Assembly: GCF_017592395.1 (NCBI RefSeq)
Contig: NZ_JAGFOU010000015.1
Span: 22,054-86,053 of the forward strand
Length of the DNA stretch: 64,000 nucleotides
Direction: 5' to 3'
Source of the DNA: Actinomyces bowdenii
GTDB lineage: Bacteria; Actinomycetota; Actinomycetes; Actinomycetales; Actinomycetaceae
The notes beneath the pieces were generated by a model. The model worked only from the letters and a program-made list of their open reading frames with translations. It was not told where the DNA came from and searched no databases. The translations under genes and the position numbers were made by a program. Below are positions 53,720 to 62,124 of this stretch, piece by piece. Every line of letters starts with the position of its first letter. The stretch's first letter is position 1.

Positions 53720-55839
53720 ATCGGTTCCTTTCCGAAGACACACGCGACCAGCGGCGCCGACGAAACACCGTCCAGGCCGAGGGACCAGCGCAGCGCGGGC
53801 GCGATCACGCCACCGAGGATGCCCGTCCCGATCCTTGCGGCGGCGCACCGCAGCTCGAAGCGATAGAGAAGCCCGCCAGCAACCTGGAGCGTCGCGAAGT
53901 AGCCGCTTTCGCCATGTTGCCGGAAGATCGCAGGCAGGTCGGCGACCAGGACGATTATGCCGCTCCCCGTCGCCGCGGCCGGCTGGACCGTCAGCAGGCG
54001 CGGGTCGGTCGGCTTCCGCAGCGGGCACGGTTCACCGTCGGGCAGCCAACGCGCCGCGACGACCCGCTCCCCCGATGGATCGAAGTGAAGCACCACAGCC
54101 CGCAGCAGTGGCGAGCCCGGACCCACGCTCGCGACGTCAGCGAAGCTCTCCACGAGCAGGGGCTCAACGAGATCCTGCGGCACTCGCTCGGGCGCAAAGG
54201 AGCCGACGGAGTGTCGTCCGGGCAACTGGTCGACTAGCCGCTGCGACGTCGGATCTGGCCGGTTGCGTCCTGAGGCGGCGTCAACTGCGAGGACGGCCGC
54301 GATCCGCTCACCGGAGCCGTCCAGGGCGAGTTTCTCCCGCAGCATCTGGTGAAGCGGTGGCGTCACTGATGCGTCGGAGAGGCGGACCCCGAGCGCCGAA
54401 CCGACGGTGGTCGCCGCCGCCCGCGCGCAGCCAACATCGAGGAAAGACAATTTCAGCGCACGATCGCCGTACTTCGGCTCCAGCACCCCGCTGTAGGACG
54501 TCAGGACCAGCAGGTCGGGGCCATCGTGCTCGACGTCGGAGAGTTTGGCCAGCCGGTGCTTTTCCGGCACGTAGGCGTAGACGCCCGACGGTCGTACTCC
54601 AGCCGCTCCCGCGATCACGTAGCCGCGAGGCGAACCAATGTTGGCCGCCGATGGAGCCCACCGTTTGGGCAGGCCGTATTCGTTGACGGCATCGTGGAGA
54701 CCGACGGTGGCACGCAGCACCGCAGCCAGCAGTGCGTCGGGCTGCTCAGCCACCCCGGGACCCAGGTCTGGCCCCGGCACAACGTCGGGAAGCGGGAAGG
54801 AGTCGCAGTGGTTCCAGCGGGGCATCTGCGACTGAAGGCGCAGGAACTCGGGTCGGTAGTGGTCATCGATCCTGGCGCTCGGCAAGAAGCGCGCGGGGGC
54901 GACGGCGACGCTCGCCTCGTAGCGCACCGAGAACGGGATCTGTTCCAACGGCTCGGACGCCGCGGAGCAGTGGGGGCAGCCCGGCTGTGACCACGTGCTC
55001 GTGTTGCGCGTTGCGAGCGAGTCCGCCGCGACCTGCACGCCCTGCTGCGGCCACACCGTGGTATCGCTCGCGCTGAGCAGGGCGATCGTCTGCCGCACGA
55101 TGATCCCGAGCGCGAGTTCCTGCAACCACAGCGTGACACTCGGCCCGCCCATGTCGGCCGCAGTCGCGGCTGCGCACACGGGGCACGGGCTTTCGCCCAT
55201 GTACAAAAGCGGGCTCAAGGCGACACCCCGATCGCCGATCGCGAGCAGCGCGACCGATCGGCCGTCCCACCACAGTTCCAGTGCGAGTGAGACGGTATCA
55301 TCGCTCCACAGAACCAAGGCCAACGCCTCCGGATCGGTGTCGTCGGCGACGACGCCCGCATCGGCCAACGCTGTCCGCAGCTCGACGGCGATTGGTCCGT
55401 CACCGTGCACGTTCACTCCGCGCGAGCCCAGGCGCTGCAGGGCCTCCTGCGTGCTGCCGACGGATTGAACCACTCCCCCGCTCCAGGACAACGACGCCCA
55501 CAGCGGCTCATCACTCGGCTGATCCACGGGGCACGGGCCGGGCAGCAGCTCGACGGCGCCAACGGCCCACAGGCGGTCGTAGAACTGAGCGACGACCGTC
55601 GAACGCAGGCCCGTCGCTTCGGCCACCTGCGTCGCGGTAGTGCTGCCGTCGGCCGCTTCGAGCAGCGCCCTGACGACAGGAGCCATCGCCTCCGTGCCAA
55701 GTGTGTGCTGGCCGCTCGAGGTGCGCACCTGCATGCGACCGTGCGCCAGCTCCCAAGTGACGCCGCTGCGGACCTGTGGCATCTGCACCTCAGGATCGCG
55801 CTGGCGCGACCTCAACACGTTCATGTCCTGGCCCATCAT
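53716..55839 (-). CDS. E1-like/SagB dehydrogenase fusion, copy A
   Basis: About 707 residues. The N-terminal half is E1-like, with CPVCAAA and PGCPHCSAAS as zinc-type CxxC pairs and a winged-helix start (VRALLEAADGSTTATQVAEA). The second half is a SagB-type nitroreductase (KRWAPSAANIGSPRGYVIAG, SGVYAYVPEKHRLAKLSD). A further nitroreductase-like block ends the protein (HGESGYFATLQVAGGLLYRF). It would deliver the leader and/or oxidise azolines to azoles with FMN. The start is the ATG at 55839 (ATGA overlap) or one codon later. Architecture parallels the fusion at 58452-60080. Confidence 0.75.
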   Translation of the reverse strand: MMGQDMNVLRSRQRDPEVQMPQVRSGVTWELAHGRMQVRTSSGQHTLGTEAMAPVVRALLEAADGSTTATQVAEATGLRSTVVAQFYDRLWAVGAVELLPGPCPVDQPSDEPLWASLSWSGGVVQSVGSTQEALQRLGSRGVNVHGDGPIAVELRTALADAGVVADDTDPEALALVLWSDDTVSLALELWWDGRSVALLAIGDRGVALSPLLYMGESPCPVCAAATAADMGGPSVTLWLQELALGIIVRQTIALLSASDTTVWPQQGVQVAADSLATRNTSTWSQPGCPHCSAASEPLEQIPFSVRYEASVAVAPARFLPSARIDDHYRPEFLRLQSQMPRWNHCDSFPLPDVVPGPDLGPGVAEQPDALLAAVLRATVGLHDAVNEYGLPKRWAPSAANIGSPRGYVIAGAAGVRPSGVYAYVPEKHRLAKLSDVEHDGPDLLVLTSYSGVLEPKYGDRALKLSFLDVGCARAAATTVGSALGVRLSDASVTPPLHQMLREKLALDGSGERIAAVLAVDAASGRNRPDPTSQRLVDQLPGRHSVGSFAPERVPQDLVEPLLVESFADVASVGPGSPLLRAVVLHFDPSGERVVAARWLPDGEPCPLRKPTDPRLLTVQPAAATGSGIIVLVADLPAIFRQHGESGYFATLQVAGGLLYRFELRCAAARIGTGILGGVIAPALRWSLGLDGVSSAPLVACVFGKEPM

Positions 55840-56426
55840 CGGCTCCCACACAGGTCACGAAGGTCTTCGAGCGCGCCCTCACGCGCGTCTCGATGCGTGG
55901 TCTCGCAGCGTTCACAGCCATCGACTGGGACCACCTGCACCGCGCACGGAGTCACCTCGTCGCGCCGCTTGCGCAGGACCATGGCGTCAGGTCCATCACC
56001 CGCGAGCCCCGCCAACGTGCGCAGCAGCAACGCCGACGCGACCGCGAGATCGGCGACGGTGAATCCAGCCGACGATCCGACGCCCACGGGGGCGGCGAAA
56101 CTCGGGTCTAGACTATGTTGCCGCTCACGACGGACCGTGCACTCGACGCACACCCGGCTCCCCGCCCCGACCGTCGGACCGCACAGAATGCCGTCGCGGC
56201 CCAGATGGACGGCCAGGAGCGGCTTTCCGTGAGCGAGGGACACATCCTCCCATTCGCGCCAGCGTCCGAGGTCGACGCCGGTGCCCGCCAGCACGATAGC
56301 ATCGACACCAGACACATCTTCTCGGTCTGACTTCACGGGCAGGCCGGAGCGACGAGCGATCCGGGCCAGCAAGGCGTCGGCGAACGGACTCTGGTCAGAT
56401 ACCACGAACAACCTGGAATCGGTCAT
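55836..56426 (-). CDS. Small E1-like cyclodehydratase component, copy A
   Basis: A 196-residue Rossmann-like protein resembling the stand-alone E1-like (cyclo_dehyd_2/ocin-ThiF) parts of azole peptide clusters: LFVVSDQSPFADALLARI, PLLAVHLGRDGILCGP, then the zinc pair CVEC and, near the end, CERC. The ATG at 56426 is preceded by AGGAAAGGAA. It pairs by order and motif with the small protein at 60080-60667 and overlaps the downstream fusion gene by four bases. Precise role not known. Confidence 0.65.
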   Translation of the reverse strand: MTDSRLFVVSDQSPFADALLARIARRSGLPVKSDREDVSGVDAIVLAGTGVDLGRWREWEDVSLAHGKPLLAVHLGRDGILCGPTVGAGSRVCVECTVRRERQHSLDPSFAAPVGVGSSAGFTVADLAVASALLLRTLAGLAGDGPDAMVLRKRRDEVTPCAVQVVPVDGCERCETTHRDAREGALEDLRDLCGSR

Positions 56427-56443
56427 AAACTGGCTTCCTTTCC

Positions 56444-57763
56444 TCACGCGAACGGCTGCGGCAACGGATTGAGTTCGCTCGGCTGGCGCGCTGCAAACCC
56501 CATCCGTGCGGGCACCTCATAGAGCCGGGGGCAGACCGTCGACCGCTCCCCCGGGACGAACGACACGGGGATCGCTTGAGGTACGACGACCTTGACGACT
56601 CGAAATCCGATTCCCCAGCCCTCGTCGGGCGTGACGTCCACGGCGACCGCATCCATACCCTTGCTCTTCAGCATGGCCAGTAGATGAGATAGTGGATCGA
56701 CGGACAACCCGGTCGGGATCGACGTCGGCGACTGGGTCGGCGCCTGGGAGCGCAGCAGGAAATCGAACTCACGGCGCATAGAGCGCCGTCCCAGCCACCG
56801 AGCCCCGCCGGTCACGCTGACATGGCCGAGTGGCGGTTCCTCGTGGAGCGGGCCAGCCGATCGGAGTGCGATTCGGAGTGACAGCAACTCACGCTCAACC
56901 TTGTGCAGGGCGCTTTCCCACGTGAGTGCGCTCGACGCGGCGACGATCTGAGCGAGCGACTCGTCGGTCTCGCTCAGCTGGACTGCATAGACGGTGGGGA
57001 TGCCTAGGTCGGTCGTCGCGTCGAAGCAGCGGGTGACCCGGCCGCCCGGGGTGATCGCAGGAGCAAATTCCGAATGGATCTCGGACAGGGGAAACTGGTG
57101 AAGCCACGTGAGAGCAATCGACTCCCGCTCCGACACCTCGAGGATCGCCCCGATCACCGCCTGACGCAGGTCGCTGTGCGCGGCGGTCCCGGTCGTCGCC
57201 GCGAACGTGAACCGCTCCGAGCCCGAGATGGGCTGCATATGCATGTAGACCGCCGCTGCAGGAACCAGTTGTTCACGCCCGTTGGTCAATGAGAAGCCGC
57301 GCACCCACCGGATCGGAAGGGTGGGGTCATACGGCCGCAGCCCCGAACCGGAACGAGCCATCTCCTCCGGCGACGACGTACTCCACCGCGACGGCGATAG
57401 CACGTCTTCCGACGGGAGTCCGCTCTCGGGCGCGACCACGAGCCGTTCTGAATTCCACGTGCACAGCGCGTAGCGCTCCAGCGCCTCAGTGACAGCCAGG
57501 AGCCGGGCGACGCGGACATCCTCATGGACACCGACACCGTTGATATTGCCCCGGTCGTCCTGGTGCTGCCATTCCCCATCGCCGGTCACCGCCTGCGACA
57601 CCGAGCCCATGTTCGCTACACACACGTGGTACGGGGTGCCACGGGTGTCTTCTCCCGTCAGCTCCACAACGTCGGACACCAGCCCCAGCTCGGACACCAG
57701 CCGCGAGGCCGGTGCCAAACTGGCGAGTTTGTCAGCGAAGCCTTCCATGACAGCAGTCACCAT
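56444..57763 (-). CDS. YcaO-domain azoline cyclodehydratase, copy B
   Basis: A 439-residue YcaO protein. ATP-site blocks: GVHEDVRVARLLAVTEALER, TGTAAHSDLRQAVIGAILEV followed by SERESIALTW, and AASSALTWESALHKVERELL. The tail NPLPQPFA matches the PxPxP-like end of azoline YcaOs. It lacks the E1-like N-terminus of copy A, so it probably works with the separate E1-like proteins upstream. The start is the ATG at 57763 or the GTG at 57760, both overlapping the dehydrogenase stop. Confidence 0.88.
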   Translation of the reverse strand: MVTAVMEGFADKLASLAPASRLVSELGLVSDVVELTGEDTRGTPYHVCVANMGSVSQAVTGDGEWQHQDDRGNINGVGVHEDVRVARLLAVTEALERYALCTWNSERLVVAPESGLPSEDVLSPSRWSTSSPEEMARSGSGLRPYDPTLPIRWVRGFSLTNGREQLVPAAAVYMHMQPISGSERFTFAATTGTAAHSDLRQAVIGAILEVSERESIALTWLHQFPLSEIHSEFAPAITPGGRVTRCFDATTDLGIPTVYAVQLSETDESLAQIVAASSALTWESALHKVERELLSLRIALRSAGPLHEEPPLGHVSVTGGARWLGRRSMRREFDFLLRSQAPTQSPTSIPTGLSVDPLSHLLAMLKSKGMDAVAVDVTPDEGWGIGFRVVKVVVPQAIPVSFVPGERSTVCPRLYEVPARMGFAARQPSELNPLPQPFA

Positions 57764-58455
57764 GACGGTGGGACCGGGCGAGCGAAAGTGGTCGCGAAGA
57801 GATGGTGCCGCGCGATGCAGTCGGCGTCGAAGATGCCTCGTGCGGAGGCGGTGTTGAAGCCCGCGAATACGGTCCCGCCCAGTCCGATGGCGACACAGTG
57901 CAAGTAGAAGTCGTAGACCAGTGCGCTGGCCCGCGTCATCAGCAGCCGGTAGCCGTGATCGCCCCAGGCATGCTGTGCCCGGACGAGGTCGCCGCACACG
58001 CTCAGGACGCCAGTGCCGGTTGCAAACTCACGCTGGATGCCCAGATACGTGTCGGGCGGGGCGTCGGGTAGGCCCCCGATTTTCCCGATCGAATCGGCGG
58101 TGACGGAATACAGGCCCGGTTCGACGTCCCGGCTCTTGAGCAGCACGAAGACGGATTCGGTGGGAGCAGAGGCGTCGTCTTTCCATATCTCTCGCTCGGC
58201 CTGCATCGCGGCGCGGCAGAAGTCGAGTAACGGCAGCACATCAAGGGGCTCTTGCTCGTAGACCAGTGACGAGCGGCGCTGGCCCAGACACTGTCCCAGC
58301 GACACCCCTTCGGCGAGCGGATCGTCGTTCCCGGTCGGCGCGAGCAGGGTCGGTGCCGCTACGCGCAACGGAGTGACGGTCGTCGTGATGGGCTGGTCGG
58401 TCGCCTTGCGGAGCGACGTGATCAGCTCATCCATGTAGGTGAAGTCGGACCTCAT
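57757..58455 (-). CDS. SagB-type FMN azoline dehydrogenase
   Basis: A 232-residue nitroreductase-fold enzyme: GQCLGQRRSSLVYEQEPLDV near residue 50, ESVFVLLKSRDVEPGLYSV, then DLVRAQHAWGDHGYRLLMTR and ALVYDFYLHCVAIGLGGTV. TbtE-like dehydrogenases of this kind oxidise thiazolines to thiazoles. The ATG at 58455 has AGAAGGGA upstream and overlaps the previous stop (ATGA). It is the only single-domain dehydrogenase in the cluster. Confidence 0.85.
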   Translation of the reverse strand: MRSDFTYMDELITSLRKATDQPITTTVTPLRVAAPTLLAPTGNDDPLAEGVSLGQCLGQRRSSLVYEQEPLDVLPLLDFCRAAMQAEREIWKDDASAPTESVFVLLKSRDVEPGLYSVTADSIGKIGGLPDAPPDTYLGIQREFATGTGVLSVCGDLVRAQHAWGDHGYRLLMTRASALVYDFYLHCVAIGLGGTVFAGFNTASARGIFDADCIARHHLFATTFARPVPPSW

Positions 58456-60080
58456 GCGCGTTCCCTTCTGAGTGCGAGTGCCGAGCAGACCATCTCTCGT
58501 GTACCAGGCAGTCCAACCTCGTTGCGAATGGCCTCTTCGGGCCAGTTCAGGAGCGGCGTCCAGCCCAGGCCGAGAGCGGACAGCACGTGCCCGGCCGTCA
58601 CCAGTGCGCAAGCCGCGTCCTGCAGGACGACGCGGAGGGCAAACGCACCGTACTTGCGCGCCACCTTGTCGACATCGCCGATCAGGTACAGCGCGACGGA
58701 GGGCTGCTCGCGTCCTGCTGGGCCAAGGTCACCGATGCGGATCAGCGCGTGGGTCAAATTGTCGTAAACGTACCAACCGTCATCGAGGTTCGCGACGTCA
58801 TGGACGCTCGCATAGGCGGTGACGGCACCGATGTTGCCGCCCATAGCTGTCCAGCGCTTGGTCTTGCCTTGACCGGTCAGCGGTTCCTGAAGTCCCACGG
58901 CTCCTTGAAGCAGGCAGGCGAGGGCATCGACGTCGATCGCACCATCCCCGATCGCCGGCCCGCGGCATGCCTCGGCCTGGAGATCACCGGGCGAGACCTC
59001 CGGGAGCGGGATCCGTTCCGCGTCGGGCCAGGACTTGAACTGCGCCTGCAGATCGATGTTCTTCTGCTGGTAGTGGGCCTGGTGCCCCTTGACGGCCAGA
59101 AATTCCCTCGGCGGAGCCGCGACCGCGGCCTCGTACTGTGCCGCGAGATAGCAGGATCCGTCGACCTCCTGATCGGCCACCGAGCACCAGCGGCATCCTG
59201 GGCGGGTGACGGCCGGCAGGAAACGCGTCTGAAAGGAGGCCAAATCGATCCGTGTACGATCGAGAGGAAGGGCAGAACTGCCGATTCCCGCGCCGATCGC
59301 CATCACCTCACGCGCAATCACGCCCGCCGCGACGCCAGCCTCAACGCCGCTGGCAGCGGGGTTGACGGCATCATGGTTGATGGCGCAGCGCAGGCAGGCA
59401 CTGAAGTTCCGGTCGATGAGCGGTCCGACACTTAGGACGGAACCCTGCAGCAGCACCGGAAGAAGGCGAGTAGAACTCGCCCACGCCGCATTGGCAGTCA
59501 TAAGTAACTGAGGGTCTTCAGGGTCGGCGCAGACGTGGACGACGAGATCGGAAGACTGGACGCGCAGTTGATCAGGCGGGCAGACATCGACGCCATCTGC
59601 CGCGAGGAGCCGGGCGACGTCGTCCGCGAGCGTCCCGCCCTGCAACGCGATCCGCACCGACTGCAACCGGTCCAACGACCTGGTCCAGTGGGCCTCGTTA
59701 GCCGTGGCGTCGGCCATGCGAGAGAGATAATTGGAGAGGGCGTCGGGGGCCGTCGACCCCGTGTCATGTTCGGCGTCCTCAATCACGCCAGACGTCCACA
59801 GCAGGGCGAGCGCACTGTAGGCCTGCTCCTGCATGAGCCCGAGCTCGGCCGCGATCTCCTCGTGGGAATGAGCGCCATCGAGCAGGTCGATCATCAGTGG
59901 AAGCTGGTTCTTGGCGAAATCACCGCGGAACTTCCGGGTGACCAGCGCTCCGTCCACGACGGCTCCCTCGCTGACAGGCCTCACCTGAATGCCGCGTCGA
60001 ACCAGGGGCCGCACTGGGACAATGATCTGCAGGTCGTTGCGGTTGACCGAGCCGAATGCGCTGGCAAGCATCTCTGTCAT
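58452..60080 (-). CDS. E1-like/SagB dehydrogenase fusion, copy B
   Basis: A 542-residue protein. The N-terminal region starts with a winged-helix leader-binding-like part (RPLVRRGIQVRPVSEGAVVD ... LDGAHSHEEIAAELGL). An E1-like part follows (SVGPLIDRNFSACLRCAINH, PGCRWCSVADQ). The C-terminal 190 residues are a SagB-like nitroreductase (TKRWTAMGGNIGAVTAYASV, DGWYVYDNLTHALIRIGDLG, ... AGHVLSALGLGWTPLLNWPE). GGAGGAG precedes the ATG; start and previous stop share a base (TGATG). It pairs with YcaO copy B. Whether the fused dehydrogenase is active cannot be told. Confidence 0.75.
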   Translation of the reverse strand: MTEMLASAFGSVNRNDLQIIVPVRPLVRRGIQVRPVSEGAVVDGALVTRKFRGDFAKNQLPLMIDLLDGAHSHEEIAAELGLMQEQAYSALALLWTSGVIEDAEHDTGSTAPDALSNYLSRMADATANEAHWTRSLDRLQSVRIALQGGTLADDVARLLAADGVDVCPPDQLRVQSSDLVVHVCADPEDPQLLMTANAAWASSTRLLPVLLQGSVLSVGPLIDRNFSACLRCAINHDAVNPAASGVEAGVAAGVIAREVMAIGAGIGSSALPLDRTRIDLASFQTRFLPAVTRPGCRWCSVADQEVDGSCYLAAQYEAAVAAPPREFLAVKGHQAHYQQKNIDLQAQFKSWPDAERIPLPEVSPGDLQAEACRGPAIGDGAIDVDALACLLQGAVGLQEPLTGQGKTKRWTAMGGNIGAVTAYASVHDVANLDDGWYVYDNLTHALIRIGDLGPAGREQPSVALYLIGDVDKVARKYGAFALRVVLQDAACALVTAGHVLSALGLGWTPLLNWPEEAIRNEVGLPGTREMVCSALALRRERA

Positions 60081-60667
60081 CAGTTCTCCTCCGGGTGGTC
60101 CGAGACGGACTGCTGTCCGCAGATCGGGCAGTTGTCTTCGCGCAGGAGAGCAACGGGACGGAAGACTCCAAACTGGAAGTCGTAATCAACGCACCGGCCA
60201 ACGAATGTACCGAGATCAGCAAACATCTGCCGAGCAAACCCAGCGGCCATGGCGACGTGCGCTTGGGCGTAGCCCTCCGGGATCGCGCCGGCATCCCATG
60301 CGGTGGCATCGGGCTCGCTTCGACGCATGGTCTTGGTGGTCAGGCATCCGTAGCACGCTCGCTCGTGAGTGTCCGTCGGTCCGATTCTGAGATGCGAGGC
60401 GAACAGTTCGATGTGGCCGAACGGTCTCGACGCTTCACGAAGCCATCGGCACAACTCCATCCGCTGTTGATGATAGGTCTGCGGAGCCACCAGCACGACG
60501 ACGCTCGCCGAAGCGATGGATTGCGGGAGCGTCGCGTCGGACGTTAGTTCGATAATACGTGCGGCAGGAAGATCGGTCATGGCGTTAGCCGTGGCCGCAC
60601 CAAAGTCCCCAGCGTAGATCAGCATCGCGTGAGGATCTGGATGTCCCACGAGATCTGTTGCATTCAT
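60080..60667 (-). CDS. Small E1-like cyclodehydratase component, copy B
   Basis: A 195-residue Rossmann-like protein with zinc-type cysteines: MLIYAGDFGAATANAMTDLP at the start, ELFASHLRIGPTDTHERACY with CYGC next, and CPICG near the C-terminus. It is the partner in kind of the protein at 55836-56426, and each starts a module of small E1-like, fusion, extra protein and YcaO. AGGGGA lies nine bases before the ATG. Confidence 0.65.
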   Translation of the reverse strand: MNATDLVGHPDPHAMLIYAGDFGAATANAMTDLPAARIIELTSDATLPQSIASASVVVLVAPQTYHQQRMELCRWLREASRPFGHIELFASHLRIGPTDTHERACYGCLTTKTMRRSEPDATAWDAGAIPEGYAQAHVAMAAGFARQMFADLGTFVGRCVDYDFQFGVFRPVALLREDNCPICGQQSVSDHPEEN

Positions 60668-60693
60668 CGATTCATTTCCCCTGTTTGATCATG

Positions 60694-61794
60694 TTAATGG
60701 CATGAGTCTCGACACTCACGCCAGAGCGGCAGCGACTCCGGTAGGCGGTCGAGGCAGTCGGCCTCTCGACTAGCGATCGCTATTTCTCGTACCCGGTCCA
60801 ATGCCTCCACGAGTGTCATCCCCGTGACGTCTTGGGTGGCACGCGAGACCGCATAGCACAGGAAGTACCGCTCTTGGATGGAGAGCCCGATATCAAAACT
60901 CGCCTGATAGGCCGCGCTCGACAGCAGCCGGAAGGCCTGGAAATCTGCGGTCTGGTGCAGGAAGTACCGCAGCGCGTCGCGATACTCGTCGGTGGAGGCA
61001 AAGCGCCGCGAAGGCAGGGCCGGCTCCGATCCAGGCGCGTCGAGGCCCTCAAATCCAGCGGTCGAAACCCTGATATCGCCGACGGCGAACTCCCGTCGAA
61101 CCATGGGGAGATGAGCCGTTTCCAGCGCGAACCAGCCCTGATGCGAGACCAACCCGGACAACGCGTCCATGACCAAGCCCCTGATAACGTCGCTGATTGG
61201 TTCGTAGACCGTCTTGAACGAAGCAAGCACCCGGTCTTGATCAGCAACTGCCGCCAGGAGACCTTGAAGGTGAGATTGCAAGCTGAAGAGCCGCAACTCG
61301 ACGGCGCGTTTCCGAGAGAGCAAAGAGCGCTCCAGAAGCTCGCTGCTCTCCGCTGCAGCCGACGCGTGGGCCACCAAGAGCCCAGCGTGTATGGCGTAGC
61401 GTTCCTCGTAACTGGCGCCAACTATGTCGCGGACAAGATTCAGGAGCACCGGTCGGGCGTCGCTGAATAGCCGATCGACACGCGTTCCAAACGCGGATCC
61501 GGTGAAGCCAGCGCTCTGAAGAATCCCCTGTGGTTGATGACTCACCGCGCCTGATTGGAGCCCTCTGGCTTCAAGTTCCTGAACCACCTGGGTCGTGATC
61601 GAGTCGCTCGGGGGCTCCAAGCAGCAGATCCAACTCACGTGGCCAGCCACGTCGGCACCCGATTGGCGGCTGACGAACCAGGCAGACTGGTCCCCCAGTG
61701 CGGCATCTGCGGATTCCCAGACCCCCAGGAGAGCAGCACGTTGCTGCGGAGCCGAATCCGGCAGCCGCACCTCCAGCGCCCACTTCATGAACAT
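60694..61794 (-). CDS. Candidate thiopeptide pyridine synthase (TclM/TbtD-like)
   Basis: A 366-residue protein, divergent from but similar in length to the pyridine synthases of thiopeptide clusters: MFMKWALEVRLPDS at the start, AWFVSRQSGADVAGHVSWIC, and many helices after residue 130. These enzymes join two dehydroalanines by a formal [4+2] cycloaddition, make the central pyridine and expel the leader. I chose the ATG at 61794 because AAGG lies five bases upstream; an ATG two codons later is possible. First gene after the precursor. Call rests on position, length, cluster content and weak sequence likeness. Confidence 0.7.
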   Translation of the reverse strand: MFMKWALEVRLPDSAPQQRAALLGVWESADAALGDQSAWFVSRQSGADVAGHVSWICCLEPPSDSITTQVVQELEARGLQSGAVSHQPQGILQSAGFTGSAFGTRVDRLFSDARPVLLNLVRDIVGASYEERYAIHAGLLVAHASAAAESSELLERSLLSRKRAVELRLFSLQSHLQGLLAAVADQDRVLASFKTVYEPISDVIRGLVMDALSGLVSHQGWFALETAHLPMVRREFAVGDIRVSTAGFEGLDAPGSEPALPSRRFASTDEYRDALRYFLHQTADFQAFRLLSSAAYQASFDIGLSIQERYFLCYAVSRATQDVTGMTLVEALDRVREIAIASREADCLDRLPESLPLWRECRDSCH

Positions 61795-61810
61795 CAACAC
61801 CTTCAGACAA

Positions 61811-61853
61811 AGATGGGGTCGTGCCCAGATCGATCTCAGGCACGACCCCATCT
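61811..61853 (-). terminator. Strong hairpin between precursor gene and biosynthetic genes
   Basis: Arms 61811-61825 and 61839-61853 (AGATGGGGTCGTGCC and its exact complement) form a 15-bp stem with a 13-base loop, nine bases after the precursor stop. A short T-rich run (CTTTGTC) follows on the minus strand. It is likely a partial terminator or 3' stabiliser that makes precursor mRNA more abundant than enzyme mRNA. Confidence 0.75.
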
Positions 61854-61862
61854 GATGTGCCA

Positions 61863-62012
61863 CTAGGAGCAGGTCGAGCTGCAGGAACTGCAGGCACAAC
61901 CGCTGGTCGTGGTGGAAGCGGCCATCACCTGGGAAGGCAGTTCGCCACCATCAACGGCATCCTCGATGAGATCAGAGATCTCGATCGCCGCGAAGTCGAT
62001 GACATTGTTCAT
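61863..62012 (-). CDS. Thiopeptide precursor peptide
   Basis: A 49-residue peptide, too short for most gene finders. The start ATG at 62012 has a near-perfect AGGAGGTG eight bases upstream. The leader (32 residues) is acidic, with IEISDLIEDAVDGG, and ends ELPSQVMAA. The core is STTTSGCACSSCSSTCS (17 residues: 7 Ser, 4 Thr, 4 Cys, 1 Gly, 1 Ala), so almost every residue can be cyclised or dehydrated. The leader style and the Ala-Ala/Ser junction resemble known thiopeptide precursors (NosM, TclE type) as I recall them. Unlike most, residue 2 of the core is Thr rather than Cys. It sits first in the operon, between the promoter and a strong hairpin. Confidence 0.92.
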   Translation of the reverse strand: MNNVIDFAAIEISDLIEDAVDGGELPSQVMAASTTTSGCACSSCSSTCS

Positions 62013-62124
62013 GTATTTCACCTCCTCGAAGAAACCGATACGTCAAGAAACAACCTTAACTGGCTACGGAATCCCCGCCCGGAGAAGGAGTCGCATCCCA
62101 CCTCCCCGCCAGTTCGGCAATTAG

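Noticed and set aside
52031..54028. A 665-codon version of the RRE/E1-like gene
   Set aside because: The first 100 codons lie inside the upstream fusion gene in another frame. The GTG at 53719 has an SD and the usual 4-base overlap.
61909..62124. A 71-codon plus-strand open frame over the thiopeptide precursor
   Set aside because: It has no SD or homology and is antisense to the precursor, which has a strong SD, promoter and cluster context.
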